From Branchiostoma floridae (lineage: Eukaryota > Chordata > Leptocardii > Amphioxiformes > Branchiostomatidae): a DNA stretch of 64,000 nt. Both the position numbers and the translations under genes were made by a program. The stretch is from contig NC_049994.1 of the NCBI RefSeq assembly GCF_000003815.2, positions 14,909,140 through 14,973,139 on the forward strand, in the 5' to 3' direction. This document shows, in pieces, positions 12,200 to 22,519 of the stretch; position 1 is the first letter of the stretch; every line of letters starts with the position of its first letter. The notes below the pieces were generated by a model. The model was given only the letters and a program-made list of their open reading frames with translations, was not told the DNA's origin and did no database searches.

Positions 12200-13114
12200 A
12201 TGCCCGGGGACGATAAACAACTCGTCGTCCTGTCGACGGAGAGGAAGCTGCCGCAGTTCGCGGGCCTCCCTTCTAAACCGGGGGATCTCACAGTAGACCA
12301 GTTTGTGTTGGAATGCAAACGTTCCTTTAAGGTATGGGGAACTCCCAAAGAGCAACAGGGTTTCCTCGTAGGCCGCGCGTGTGTCGGGGAGGCCAAGACA
12401 CACCTTCAATTACTAGGTGACGATGACAAAGACAACGTGGACCTAGTGTTCACGCACCTAAAGGAAGCCTACGCCGATAAGGCACCTTTTTCGGCGCTCA
12501 TTCAAGCCTTCTACGGCCGACAGCAACTGCCAGGCGAATCTATCCGGCAGTATGCCTTGGCTTTGAGCACAGTCCTGCGTCGCGCTAGCGACAAGGATGA
12601 CAAAGACAACGTGCAGCTGCCTCACCCCGACCGCGCGCTGCGTGATAGGTTTGTAGCGGGTCTCGGCGACGCAGGGCTTCGGCGAGACTTGCTGAAGCTA
12701 ATTAGGGGGAAAGGGGACATCAAGTTCAAGGACGTTCGTGAAGAGGCACTCCACCTCAGCGGCGAGTATGACAGGGAAGCCATGTCAGAGCCGGCCATGC
12801 GAGTGGCCATGCAGTCGGCGGACATGCATGGCCAGGCGGCCCCTAGGCAGGACCTAAGCGCGCAGGTAGCCAAGTTGACGGCAGAAGTCGCTGCACTGAA
12901 GGGGCAGCTCAGCCAGCAGAGCCCCCCTTCCCGCGTCCCATCTCAGCCGCGTGGCCTCCCGGGGGACAGATATGCTCCTGACGGTAGACCGTACTGCCGT
13001 CAGTGCGGCAAACTCGGCCACATTGCCCGCAGGTGCTTTTCGCAGCCGATGCCAGGCCCCGCCGCTGACAACACGTACACAAATCCCCTTCCGTACCCTG
13101 GTCAGGGAAACTAA
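12200..13114 (+). CDS. gag: Retrotransposon Gag with CCHC zinc knuckle
   Basis: This is a 304-residue frame starting MPGDDKQLVV. The helical central part resembles a Ty3-class capsid, and a coiled-coil-like stretch (AQVAKLTAEVAALKGQL) follows. Near the C-terminus CRQCGKLGHIARRC fits the C-x2-C-x4-H-x4-C nucleic-acid-binding knuckle. The stop TAA (13112-13114) directly follows a slippery GGGAAAC, so a fraction of ribosomes probably continues into pol. The protein would form the virus-like particle that packages element RNA. Confidence 0.88.
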   Translation: MPGDDKQLVVLSTERKLPQFAGLPSKPGDLTVDQFVLECKRSFKVWGTPKEQQGFLVGRACVGEAKTHLQLLGDDDKDNVDLVFTHLKEAYADKAPFSALIQAFYGRQQLPGESIRQYALALSTVLRRASDKDDKDNVQLPHPDRALRDRFVAGLGDAGLRRDLLKLIRGKGDIKFKDVREEALHLSGEYDREAMSEPAMRVAMQSADMHGQAAPRQDLSAQVAKLTAEVAALKGQLSQQSPPSRVPSQPRGLPGDRYAPDGRPYCRQCGKLGHIARRCFSQPMPGPAADNTYTNPLPYPGQGN

Positions 13115-16100
13115 ATCGTCCCACGCTCAAAGCCGACCAAGTGGGACAAGATAATGGGTCGCGAGTCTTTGCACACACATGTAGTTTAAGTAATTGTAGC
13201 GATAATGGTAATTTGTATGATAGGACGGTGGGCCGCCAGCCCGTCGTATCTGCTATGTTTGAGGGCATTTCGGTAGCATGTTTATTAGATACCGGGAGTC
13301 AGGTCACCACGATGAGTAAGGAGTTTTTCTTTACACACTTTGGGGGGAAGGGGGAACGGCTGCGAGACGCTAGCAGCTGGCTATCAATCACTGCTGCCAA
13401 CGGCTTGCCGATCAAACAGGTCGGTTTCGCCGAAATGACTGTTGGCATCTTAGGGCACACGTTAGCGGGGGTTGGGGTCGTAATTGTCGACGATAGCGGT
13501 AATAGCAACCACGTTCCGGTGATTTTAGGAACCAATGTGATTGACCGTTGCAAGCTTTCCATCTTTCCGGGTAAACGATCCAGCTACGCAAATAAACTCC
13601 CGCGGGGTCAGGAGGGTCAGGCCTGGCAGAAGGCACTACATTCACATGAAAGACGACAGGCGCTGGCAGATGATAACGGCCGGGTGGGTTTTGTAAGGGC
13701 GCCGGGGAGAAACGATATTGTGATACCGGCCCGACACGAGATTGTTATCTATTGTAAAACTCGCCCTTCTGATACACCCTACACCGTCATTGTCGAATCC
13801 CCGGAAGCAGGGGTCCTGCCGAACGGCATTCTCATAGCTAAGAGCTTAGCCACAGTTAGACACGGTAGATGTCCCGTTAGGTTAGCGAATGTAACCCTCC
13901 GCGACATAACCATCGGTCGCCATTCAATCCTAGGGGAAGTGTTTCTCGCCGAAGAAGTGCGGGAGACAGAGGGCTCGGTAAAACTTAGTTCTGCTGGCCC
14001 GCACACAGTGCATGTGGACTTAGTTTGTGCTTCTGATGACAACTCCGATACGCCGGCCGGCGATGCGGATGACTTGAAGGACATTATCTCTGGGTTAGAC
14101 GAATCACACTTAACGCCCGACCAGCGGGATCAGCTGGCCGCACTTCTCCGTAAACACAGGAACGCCTTTGCTAGAGATGACTCAGATTTCGGCTTCACCA
14201 CGACGGTGACACATGATATCCCTACTGGTGACGCACCCCCATGCCGGGAGAGGTACAGACGCATTCCTCCCGCCCTGTACCAGGAGGTCAAAGATCACGT
14301 TGCTGATCTATTAGATAAGGGTATCATTGAACATTCTACTAGCCCCTGGTCTAGTCCATGCGTCTTAGTCAGAAAGAAGTGTGGAGGATTGCGGTTCTGT
14401 GTTGATTATCGGAAACTAAACGCCAGAACCCATCGCGACTCGTTTCCCCTCCCACGTATTGATGAATCTCTAGATTGCTTGTCAGGCGCTAGCTACTTCT
14501 CGACGCTTGACCTGGCACAGGGTTACTATCAGGTGGGTGTCTCCGAGACCGATAAACACAAAACGGCGTTTTCGGTCCCCTGGGGCCACTATCAATTCAA
14601 TAGAATGAGCATGGGATTGCAGAATGCAGGTGCTTCGTTTCAGCGTTTAATGACCCACGTGTTGGGGGACTTTAATTTTACCAGCTTATTAATCTACCTT
14701 GATGACGTAATTGTCTTCGGCAAAACGTTTGAGGAACACTTGCACAGGCTAGACGAGGTCCTGACTCGACTGTCATGCCACGGTTTAAAGCTCAAGGCTC
14801 GCAAGTGTAAACTGTTTGCTTCCGAAGTGCAATATCTGGGTCATAAAGTCTCCGCCCAGGGCGTGAGTACGGACCCCGACAAGGTGGCCGCCGTACAGAA
14901 TTGGCCTGTGCCTAAGAACGCACGAGAGACCCGAAGTTTTGTTGCATTCTGTTCTTATTATCGGCGTTTCATCCCCAACTTCGCTCACATTGCCGCACCG
15001 TTACATAAGGTAGCAGGTCACACTCAGAAGAAGAGTCCCCAGGCGTCCCCATGTGCGCCCCCACGCGAGTTTGTCTGGACCGATGAATGTCAGTCAGCAT
15101 TCGACGAACTCAGAAACAAACTGATTTCAGCTCCCATCTTGGCATACCCAAATTTCCAATCCCCCTTTATTCTTTATGTTGATGCTAGTTTGTCGGGCTT
15201 GGGGGCAGTTCTCTCCCAAGTTCAGGATAATAAGGAACGTGTCATTGCCTACGCCTCCCGAGGGCTGCGGCCAAGCGAACGTAATGCTGCGGACTATAGC
15301 TCCTTCAGACTCGAATTGTTAGCACTCGTCTGGGCAGTAACAGAGAAATTCAAAGACTACCTGATCGGGGCAAAATTCACCGCGTATACGGATAACAATC
15401 CATTGGCTCATCTCCAAACTGCGTCCCTGGGCGCCGTCGAACAGCGCTGGGCGGCAAAGCTCGCAAACTTCGATTTTGATATTAAGTATCGTCCAGGCAA
15501 ATCTAACCAAAATGTTGACTCCCTCTCACGTCAACCCCGTCTCGATGAGGTGGGGGAGGACGTGGATGATTGGTACATTCCTGCTGAACGAACGTTTGAG
15601 TGTTGTGCCTCCTTGGCACAACCCCCTTCAGCCCACCCTCCGCTCATAGCTAGGGTGCTCAAAGCAGTTGCGCAACGCCCAACACGTGGTGGCACTCAGC
15701 TGCTGCCAGGCCGACCCGCTTCCGAATTACGTAATCTCCAGCGGGACGACCCCGTGTTAGAACGAGTCTTGACGTATGTCAGGCGCGGCAGACCGCCGAC
15801 GGACAAAGAAAGGTTGAGAGAGGACGGTGACGTAGCCGCTCTTCTCGCCCACTGGGATAGGCTGGAGCTCCAACATGGGGTACTGTATAGGGTTACACCC
15901 ACCCCCCATCCGGAGGGCTCCACCCACCAATTGATCCTTCCACGGTCCTTACAGCACGAGACGTTGGAGGCTTTACATGACCAAGCGGGCCATTTCGGAA
16001 TCGCCCGAACGTTCGACTTGGTTGAGAGTCGCTTCTTCTGGACCGGCATGCGGTCAGACGTTGACCTCTATGTCCAGACCTGCCAGCGTTGTGGCCTCCG

Positions 16101-16266
16101 GAAATTGCCGAGCCACACGGCAAGGGCTCCATTAGTCAGCATCCACTCCACCCCGTGTCGTCACGCGGTGCTTTATGAATCTAATGAAATAAAGAGGAGT
16201 TTTCTACTGTACGATGCTGTCCTATCGCCCATTACTACTCTTATTTATGCGCGACTAGACAGGTGA
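13069..16266 (+). CDS. pol: Retrotransposon Pol, truncated in integrase
   Basis: The pol frame opens at 13069, overlaps gag by 46 nt and has no convincing ATG, which fits expression by -1 frameshifting. Numbering residues from 13141 as 1, the protease DTG is at 50-52. Reverse transcriptase has D457 (STLDLAQGYY) and YLDD with D521/D522. RNase H has D681 (YVDASLSG) and D751 (TDNNPL). An integrase zinc finger H-x4-H-x29-C-x2-C (H946, H951, C981, C984) follows. After it the frame runs only 57 more residues, and the D,D-35-E catalytic core is not found in any frame before the 3' LTR. The simplest reading is an internal deletion beginning near 16140-16160. Confidence 0.88.
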   Translation, partial: QHVHKSPSVPWSGKLNRPTLKADQVGQDNGSRVFAHTCSLSNCSDNGNLYDRTVGRQPVVSAMFEGISVACLLDTGSQVTTMSKEFFFTHFGGKGERLRDASSWLSITAANGLPIKQVGFAEMTVGILGHTLAGVGVVIVDDSGNSNHVPVILGTNVIDRCKLSIFPGKRSSYANKLPRGQEGQAWQKALHSHERRQALADDNGRVGFVRAPGRNDIVIPARHEIVIYCKTRPSDTPYTVIVESPEAGVLPNGILIAKSLATVRHGRCPVRLANVTLRDITIGRHSILGEVFLAEEVRETEGSVKLSSAGPHTVHVDLVCASDDNSDTPAGDADDLKDIISGLDESHLTPDQRDQLAALLRKHRNAFARDDSDFGFTTTVTHDIPTGDAPPCRERYRRIPPALYQEVKDHVADLLDKGIIEHSTSPWSSPCVLVRKKCGGLRFCVDYRKLNARTHRDSFPLPRIDESLDCLSGASYFSTLDLAQGYYQVGVSETDKHKTAFSVPWGHYQFNRMSMGLQNAGASFQRLMTHVLGDFNFTSLLIYLDDVIVFGKTFEEHLHRLDEVLTRLSCHGLKLKARKCKLFASEVQYLGHKVSAQGVSTDPDKVAAVQNWPVPKNARETRSFVAFCSYYRRFIPNFAHIAAPLHKVAGHTQKKSPQASPCAPPREFVWTDECQSAFDELRNKLISAPILAYPNFQSPFILYVDASLSGLGAVLSQVQDNKERVIAYASRGLRPSERNAADYSSFRLELLALVWAVTEKFKDYLIGAKFTAYTDNNPLAHLQTASLGAVEQRWAAKLANFDFDIKYRPGKSNQNVDSLSRQPRLDEVGEDVDDWYIPAERTFECCASLAQPPSAHPPLIARVLKAVAQRPTRGGTQLLPGRPASELRNLQRDDPVLERVLTYVRRGRPPTDKERLREDGDVAALLAHWDRLELQHGVLYRVTPTPHPEGSTHQLILPRSLQHETLEALHDQAGHFGIARTFDLVESRFFWTGMRSDVDLYVQTCQRCGLRKLPSHTARAPLVSIHSTPCRHAVLYESNEIKRSFLLYDAVLSPITTLIYARLDR
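13105..13161 (+). promoter_or_regulatory. -1 ribosomal frameshift signal (slippery heptamer plus predicted pseudoknot)
   Basis: GGGAAAC (13105-13111) reads G GGA AAC in the gag frame, the canonical X XXY YYZ form, and the gag stop follows at once. A -1 slip gives GGG AAA CTA, which is exactly the pol frame. After a 6-nt spacer, GTCCCAC (13118-13124) can pair with GTGGGAC (13141-13147). Loop bases CGACC (13134-13138) can pair with GGTCG (13157-13161), giving an H-type pseudoknot. Confidence 0.8.
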
Positions 16267-17087
16267 TAAACGGATGGGCGGGTCTGTAAGTCAGTGGGGG
16301 GAGGAGCTGTATGTTGGACTGATGCCTTGGAAAGCCTAACTTCGGGCAGCGTTGCCGGGTAGCGGGAATGTCTCGGTATCAAGAAGGCGCAGCTGATAGC
16401 ACAGTTTCTATACACTCTACCCCCGGGACTTAGCTTAGGCTATAGCTAGTGATAGAACTCTATGTTTTTGTCAAGTAAGGATACGAGAAGCAGAGTAGTG
16501 TTAAGGATAGGGTGTGGCCAGGTTGTCCGTTCTCTTTACCTTGCAGCGTGGCGTGACCCCGACGGCAGGCGAGCGCCCACCATCCTGATCTCCACAGTGA
16601 CGTCAGCGGCCATTCGGCAGGGGCAGGACGCAGCGCCCGCGGGGAACATGCAGGTAGCAGTCATCAGACGGCGGACGGCCAGCGCACCAGAGCGGAAAAC
16701 CAGAGGTCTCGGTCAGACGGCCATCCACGTGCCAACGGTCAACAGACGGCGGACAGCCACCGAGCACCGACACCGGAATAGATGTCGTGCCGTGTCTACG
16801 ATTACGAACTCTTAATCGAAATGATTGCTCGAATTTTATAGGACTGATTAGGTCCGGTTGACCCATACCTTGTACGGTGTGTCGTAATTTGACAGACGAA
16901 TATCTTGAGTCGGCTGAACCCGAGACAAGTAACACGACGTGTATAGTACTAATGTTTCACCATGTATGTTTCGTACTACTTATATATAGAAAATGAAAAA
17001 GTGGCATTCTTTGTTCGCTCGTATCTGAGTCAGTAGAGGCGTCAGGTTTTGTTCAATGCGTGGGCGCATTTCTTCAAACTAGGGGGA
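16267..17087 (+). other. Non-coding 3' internal region of the retrotransposon, with polypurine tract
   Basis: No integrase core or envelope-like frame is visible. The region has a GC-rich patch with two copies of CAGACGGCGGAC near 16660-16760. It ends with the polypurine tract AGGGGGA (17081-17087), directly next to the 3' LTR, where plus-strand priming would occur. Confidence 0.7.
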
Positions 17088-17446
17088 TGTAATATATCAT
17101 ATGTATGATATACTAGTGATGATTGTCCCCATATGGGAACCGCCGTATTGCTGACCAGTACCCCAGAGACTTCAGGTTTCTGGGAAAGACTTGCTTGTAC
17201 CCTCTCGAGACCGTCGACAGGGGCGGCTCCTTTAGGAACTGACATGACGAATGAGCATATGTTTCGAATAGTCTGTCCTGGTCGGGTAGATAAAGAGCAG
17301 AGATGTAAAGGAAAGGCAGAACAGATTTGACCAGAGAGGTGAGAGGAGTGCGAGATTATCCGGTGTGAATAAAGATCAATTTCTGCCACGACAACAACGT
17401 TTCTGTTCTCACTCGCTTGCTGTGGATTACCCTCACTTTCTCTACA
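17088..17446 (+). repeat. 3' LTR
   Basis: This copy matches the 5' LTR in length (359 bp) and, by visual comparison, at every base. It is followed by the GAAG target duplicate. Confidence 0.9.
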
Positions 17447-17853
17447 GAAGCAAAAGTGGAAAAAAATCAAGGTTGAATTGGAAGCCTTTTTGTGTGAATT
17501 ATTTCGTCCATTTTCAACTTAGAATCATCATTAGAACACTACGAAGGCCAAATTTTCGTGAAAATACAGCGTGTTCCATATTCTATATCTAGCTCCCCCA
17601 TAGCAAATTGCATGCTATGGCCCAGGAACTAAAATACCTTTGTGATACGAAAATAGTAAAAAAATCATTTAAAACGGATGTACTTAAAAATATGCTCAGC
17701 AGCTCAAGCCACCCTAATGGCATTTCAGATCATTTGGATAGTTAAGCGTGGCATAGGACACTGATATTTGGCTTCTAATCTGAAGCATTGTGTATTGTGC
17801 TTTGGTCTCAAAGAAAATACCTTGTTACCATGCAAATGGAGGTCTAGTATTTG

Positions 17854-17858
<5 letters not shown>

Positions 17859-17910
<52 letters not shown>
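17859..17910. repeat. (CT)n microsatellite
   Basis: About 26 uninterrupted CT units. Confidence 0.95.
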
Positions 17911-17914
<4 letters not shown>

Positions 17915-17934
17915 ACTTATGTTTGAAGCTCAAA

Positions 17935-18296
17935 AGTAGGGATGTCAGGGAATCAGAAGATGTTCAAATTACAGGGAGTCAATTTGATACTTGTAGGATA
18001 ACAGTGCATCTCTATGACAGAGATTCTGGGCTAAGATTAAAGTCAACGCAAGGATTGTCGTTAGAAGACTTTCCACATATTGCAGCCAAGTTTGATTGGA
18101 ATTTTGGTGACATTCAGATACGGTAACCTGGCCCGTGGCGGCTGTTCGAGTACGGATCGGACCACTTCCGGCAGGTGGTGGAGGAGATCGCCGGACCGCT
18201 TCCTGCGCAGGCGCAGTCGCAACAACCTGTTAACACACGGAGGCGAACACGGAGAGCAAGTGACTCGGAAGTCCAAATAAAAACAGATGGCCTGTA
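17935..18296 (+). pseudogene. Unassigned coding-like fragment(s)
   Basis: Two adjacent frames look protein-like but do not join in frame. The first (17935-18126) contains DTCRITVHLYDRDSG and EDFPHIAAKFDWNFGD, then ends at TAA. The second (about 18133-18294) contains LFEYGSDHFRQVVEEIAG, a basic tail TRRRTRRASDSE and a TAA, with AATAAA at 18276-18281. I do not recognise the family. It may be an exon remnant, the end of an unrecognised gene, or part of a mobile element. Confidence 0.3.
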
Positions 18297-19033
18297 ATAT
18301 GGAGTAGCCAAATATAGTAAGCTAACACAAAACTGTAAATGTGTGCTATCCGAAAATCGAGTAAGAAACAACTTTAACTATATATACCATTTATAAATAT
18401 CAACTGCTATAGTCTCATGTTATCTTACCACCCAGTGCCAAACTTCTGGAAACTTGTTATTGTCATGCAACTTTATGTTAAAGATTAACTCCATGTTAAA
18501 GTTCTTTGTTTGTTACACCGGCACCCCAAGAAAAGACTCGCCCGCTATCAACTTCCCGCTATATACAAATGTACTAAATCTATCGAGAGCTACAGTTCAG
18601 AACCTTCTCCATCGCTATGCAATTAAGGTCATGTTTAAACTTTACCTCAGCTCAAACGTTGTCGTTGTTAATAATTTTCATGTAGTCTTGCCAACACCTT
18701 GGCTTAGATGGTGGCCTTCGTTGTGACCATTAAGAAGGGAAGGCTTATGCCAAACAACACCGGACTTCGCTCCTTTCATTGTCTCGCCCAAGTAGCATGA
18801 AGGGGGAGGGGTAATTTCTAAAGACATTTGCCTGATTTGGTTGGTTGTACACGGTCGACAAATTAAGCGGTTTTGTTTGGCTGAGAGTCACCAATGTTTG
18901 TCCTGCGGTATCACCTTCCCATTGCCAAGGTACACTTGTCACCAACGGAGCTCGGCACCATAGAAACGTCACAATAAGATAAACACCAAGCTTTCAAGTT
19001 GACTGTTGCGGTGGCATCGTTTCCTTTGAGTGC

Positions 19034-19250
19034 GTCAAGTTACCAGTACAGACCAATCGCGGCACAAGTATTTCTGTTTTCCGTCGTACCCGTTTTGATT
19101 CCAACACAAAGAGCGTTAGCGTAAACACCAAGCTTTCCAGAGTGCGTTAAGTGACCAGTATAGACCAATCGCGGCACAAATATTTCTGATTCCTGTCGAT
19201 AGGTCGCACTCGTTTTCTATCCCACACCAAAGAGCAGGGAACTCGTCTAG
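19034..19250. repeat. Diverged tandem duplication
   Basis: Two units share AACACCAAGCTTTC, CAGACCAATCGCGGCACAA or its variant, ATTTCTG and CACAAAGAGC in order, about 110 bp apart. Confidence 0.6.
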
Positions 19251-19385
19251 TCTACAGACCAGAGAGGTGACATTTCGCCGTACATTCAGATATCCACAAG
19301 GTCGTCCACACAAAGTCAAAGGTGAGCCAACCATGCAGCTTTAAAATATCCCATGCAATGTGTTCGTTTACTACATCTAGACTAG

Positions 19386-19796
19386 GGCTGGGTATCGGTA
19401 CATTGTACCGGTACAAAACCGTTTTTTTTATTGGACCGGACCTGAAAAAAATAGGTAGACCGGATGTTGGACCGATTAGAAAATTAACAGATTATTTTAT
19501 CAGGCATTCACACGTTTTGGCGCTTGCAGGTGGAAGAAAATAAGAAGAGTGAAGTAGAGTAGAGTATAGTAATTTCTACCAAGTTTTACAGCCAATAGCA
19601 CAGGTGCAGTTAGCGTTGCAGGATTTTTAAAACGCCATTGTAAGTCTGGTACTCCACCAAACAGATTTCTTTGTAGTGAAATGGACCAATTGGTATGAGT
19701 CATACTGAATCAGGCCCAGGTTCAGGTCCGGACCTGGACCTGATCCTTTGGACCTGAACCGGACCTGGACCTGTATTTTCTGTACCGGCACCCACC
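19386..19796 (-). mobile_element. GGTACCGGTA-ended interspersed element, copy 1
   Basis: The element starts with GGTATCGGTACATTGTACCG and ends TGTACCGGCACCCACCC. Its inner end has an accordion of AGGTCCGGACCT-like palindromes. Copies in either orientation occur at 20852-21027, 42190-42640 and 44670-44760. No coding sequence is seen, so it is probably a non-autonomous DNA element. Confidence 0.6.
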
Positions 19797-20159
19797 CGTA
19801 ATCTAGACAGTTGCTTTCTGATGCCCGAACTGCTGTAGTCAAATGTATGCGCCTGGCAAACATACCATTTTGTCTTGAACAGAAATTGTTGACCAAGATT
19901 GTATGCCACGTGTAGTACAGCTGAAAACTATAATGGCGTCGGTGTTGCGTGACGGTTACTCAGAAAAAGGTTTCCTGGTTCGATTCCAGCCATGCCTCAG
20001 ACAGTATTGTGCTAGCCTCCAACAGGCCTTCCTACGGTGGTGCAGGGATCGAAGAATTCGGCAAAAAATCGGGACATTGGCCAGCGGAGTCATTCTACGC
20101 TAAGATCCATCTTTCCCCTCCGGTTGCAAAACTCCCCTGGCAAATTTTTCCCCCTACTT

Positions 20160-20281
20160 TAATCATGTAGTCCCCGCTGAAGTTAAGAGAACGTACGTCA
20201 GTGCAGAAACGTCCCACTTATCATTCCCCATACCTAATATGTGAGATGCCTTCTGCACTGTAGCGGAGGACTACATGATTG
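20160..20281. mobile_element. Short MITE
   Basis: AATCATGTAGTCCCCGCT at the left and AGCGGAGGACTACATGATT at the right form imperfect terminal inverted repeats around about 85 bp of non-coding sequence. Confidence 0.65.
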
Positions 20282-20851
20282 AGATACAGTCATATCATTA
20301 ATAGTACTGATGATAGGTTTACTGCAAATACTTGCCTGATAGCTAATTGCGAATACAAGTAACATTTATGTAAGGATCATACATACATCCTATGTCAAAC
20401 TATAAATGTAGAATATGTAAAAGTAGATCGAGCCAGTTTGACTTTTTCTCTTGAGGCAGTGGAAACGAATTTACCCGCTACTTCTATCATACGATTGATT
20501 GTTAGTTTGGAAAATGCGAAACCAGATATTAGCCGAGCGTGAGGCAAGGTGAGCCAAATGCAACCGTCTTTTATTCTTCTGCAGACAGTGCATAGCAGTA
20601 TTCATTGCAGAACCACAGAAAACCAATCATGCATGAAACACATTGCAAAGAATTTGAATCCCCGGACAAGTCAGTTGCGTCTTGTTGAACTTGTTGACAC
20701 CGAACGTTTGTTGACTCTCTCGACCACCTGCATTCCGTTTCACGCCATATAGATTTATTTCTGATAGCTAAACACCCAGATACAGCACCAGATACAGGCT
20801 ATCCCCCGGATAAAGCCTAATTAGTGCTTATAATCGCTCTCGAGTTATGAG

Positions 20852-21027
20852 TAGGGTGGGTACCGGTACAGAAAATTCAGGTCCAGGTCCGGTTCAGGTC
20901 CAGAGGATCAGGTTCAGGTTTGGACCTGAATGCCTGATCATATAATCTGTTCATTTTCCAACATGCGGTCCACCGAATTTTTTCAGGTCCGGTTTTTCCG
21001 GACCGGTCCAATAAGAAAGCCCTAGTT
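20852..21027 (+). mobile_element. GGTACCGGTA-ended interspersed element, copy 2
   Basis: It begins GGGTGGGTACCGGTACAGAA, contains repeated GGTTCAGGTCC/GGACCTGAA units, and ends GACCGGTCCAATAAGAAAG. It is the inverted counterpart of the copy at 19386-19796, with a shorter interior. Confidence 0.6.
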
Positions 21028-21239
21028 GTGAGTAATGTGAATAAATTACAAAGCGCCCACAGTACAAGTATCTTTTCTTCATTTCCTTTGTTCCCGCGTC
21101 TTGTCCGGTTTTCTCAGAAAAGAGTAGGCGTACTTCCGATGAACTTTTGACTCCGGCCCTGTTTGTTTAAACTTTGTCCACTGAGTCAGCTACCTTAAGT
21201 TCAACATAAAGTGAAGTGTCACGAGTGAAAACATGCGAT

Positions 21240-21445
21240 ACTGTAAATGCATTTAAGTTCGTGGGGATTTAATTTAGCGGTAGCGGGATACAGGACTGTT
21301 CGCGGTGGTTTTAAGTTTGCGGTAGCACCATGCACTGTAGTCTCTTACTGCCATGGAAAATGTTCGCGGTGGTTTTAAATTCAAAGTTAAGTGGCTACCG
21401 TGAAAACCGCGAACATAAAACCACCGCTAACATTTCTGCAGTATT
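21240..21445. mobile_element. Palindromic element with TTCGCGGTGGTTTTAA motifs
   Basis: TGTTCGCGGTGGTTTTAA occurs twice on the plus strand, and its inverse (AAAACCGCGAACATAAAACC) follows near 21405. A partial copy lies at 6369-6460 upstream of ferritin-like gene A. Confidence 0.55.
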
Positions 21446-21737
21446 TTACAGTATTTTATGCAAATGTTGTTTGCGTTTCGTGTAGTAAACAGTCACTTCG
21501 CGTGTGCAGTAAGCAGTCACCCCCCGAGTGTTGTAATGGAACAGCCCACTCCCACAACAATTACTTGACCAAGCCAGGAACATAACGGTAACGCCATACC
21601 TGTCTACTCCCTGACCTGGCTCAGTACAGCAGACCCTGAATAGCGCCGGAGCGGTACAGCTGACTACAGTCACTGTACGTGCGGACCTGGAGTTGGTAGC
21701 TGTCTGGTCAACGCAGTGACTCCTACAAGGGTGCTTT

Positions 21738-22215
21738 TAGAGGTACAGTCAAACCTGCCCAAGTCTACCACCCGGGGGACCGGGCAAAAGCGGTCGATTT
21801 GGACAGGTGGTCGGTTAGAAGGGTATCGACTCACAACATGTCCGATGCATAGTATTAATGCTTTCCGTTGTGTGGCAAATAGCAAGCACACGCACATGCA
21901 TCAGCCGCCAGCTTTAATTTGAACATAACATCGTAATAGCAGTAAAAATCCGACGCAAACTGATCGAATTCGGCCCCAAATCGCGCTAATTATCATCGAA
22001 AATCGATGACACCTCAAGGTTGAAAATGAGGCGGTCGTTATGGGCAGGGGTTTGGTCCTGTGCGGTCCCAATTTTTGGCGGTCGCAGTCGTGTTAACCAG
22101 GTGGTTGTTGTGAAGAGGTAGCTTAATGCTTACGTCAATGGGGAAAATTTTCGGGACCGAGAAAAAGCGGTCGTAATGGCCTGGTGGTCGCTAAGAAGAG
22201 GTGGTAGTTTATCGG
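21738..22215. mobile_element. MITE-like element with GGTCG and CTACCACC ends
   Basis: The left edge reads GAGGTACAGTCAAACCTGCC followed by CTACCACC. The right edge reads AGAGGTGGTAG, an inverse of the CTACCACC end. The interior repeats AAGCGGTCG and GGTGGTCG motifs in both halves. No coding sequence is seen. Confidence 0.5.
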
Positions 22216-22519
22216 AACACATATAGTTACGATCTTTACTACTGATAACTTTGAACTCATAATGAATTGCGTAAAACTCGTCTATTTCCTAGTAGTGTAT
22301 CGTATGAATTTCGTAAACATGGTATGCTTTCCGTAAAACTCGTACATGTATGAATGCTTAGGCATTCCTGTATGATCTCAAATCATATAGCGGCAACGTG
22401 CTGTTGAGTTATACGTGCTTTTAGCCACTGTAATAAAATTAGACTCTAGAAAGAAAGAAAAAAACTCAGCATGTAACATAACCATTATAATAAAATTAGA
22501 CTCTAGAAAGAAAAAAAAA

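Larger units (their letters stand above)
11502..17446 (+). mobile_element. Ty3/gypsy-like LTR retrotransposon, integrase core missing
   Basis: The element is 5.9 kb with 359-bp LTRs (11502-11860 and 17088-17446) that read identically base for base by eye, a 4-bp target duplication GAAG, a leader, gag, pol and a polypurine tract. The domain order is gag with zinc knuckle, protease, reverse transcriptase, RNase H, integrase zinc finger, which is the Ty3/gypsy order. The integrase D,D-35-E core is absent, so the copy cannot supply its own integrase. Identical LTRs imply a recent insertion, probably mobilised in trans or damaged very recently. It sits in the 3' UTR of the upstream ferritin-like gene, in the same orientation. 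Confidence 0.9.

Noticed and set aside
13141..13143. GTG as the start codon of pol
   Set aside because: The frame is open upstream to 13069 and overlaps gag at a slippery site. Frameshift expression explains it better.
16462..16815. 117-codon frame in the 3' part of the retrotransposon as an envelope or integrase piece
   Set aside because: It is Arg-rich low-complexity sequence with no integrase or envelope motif.
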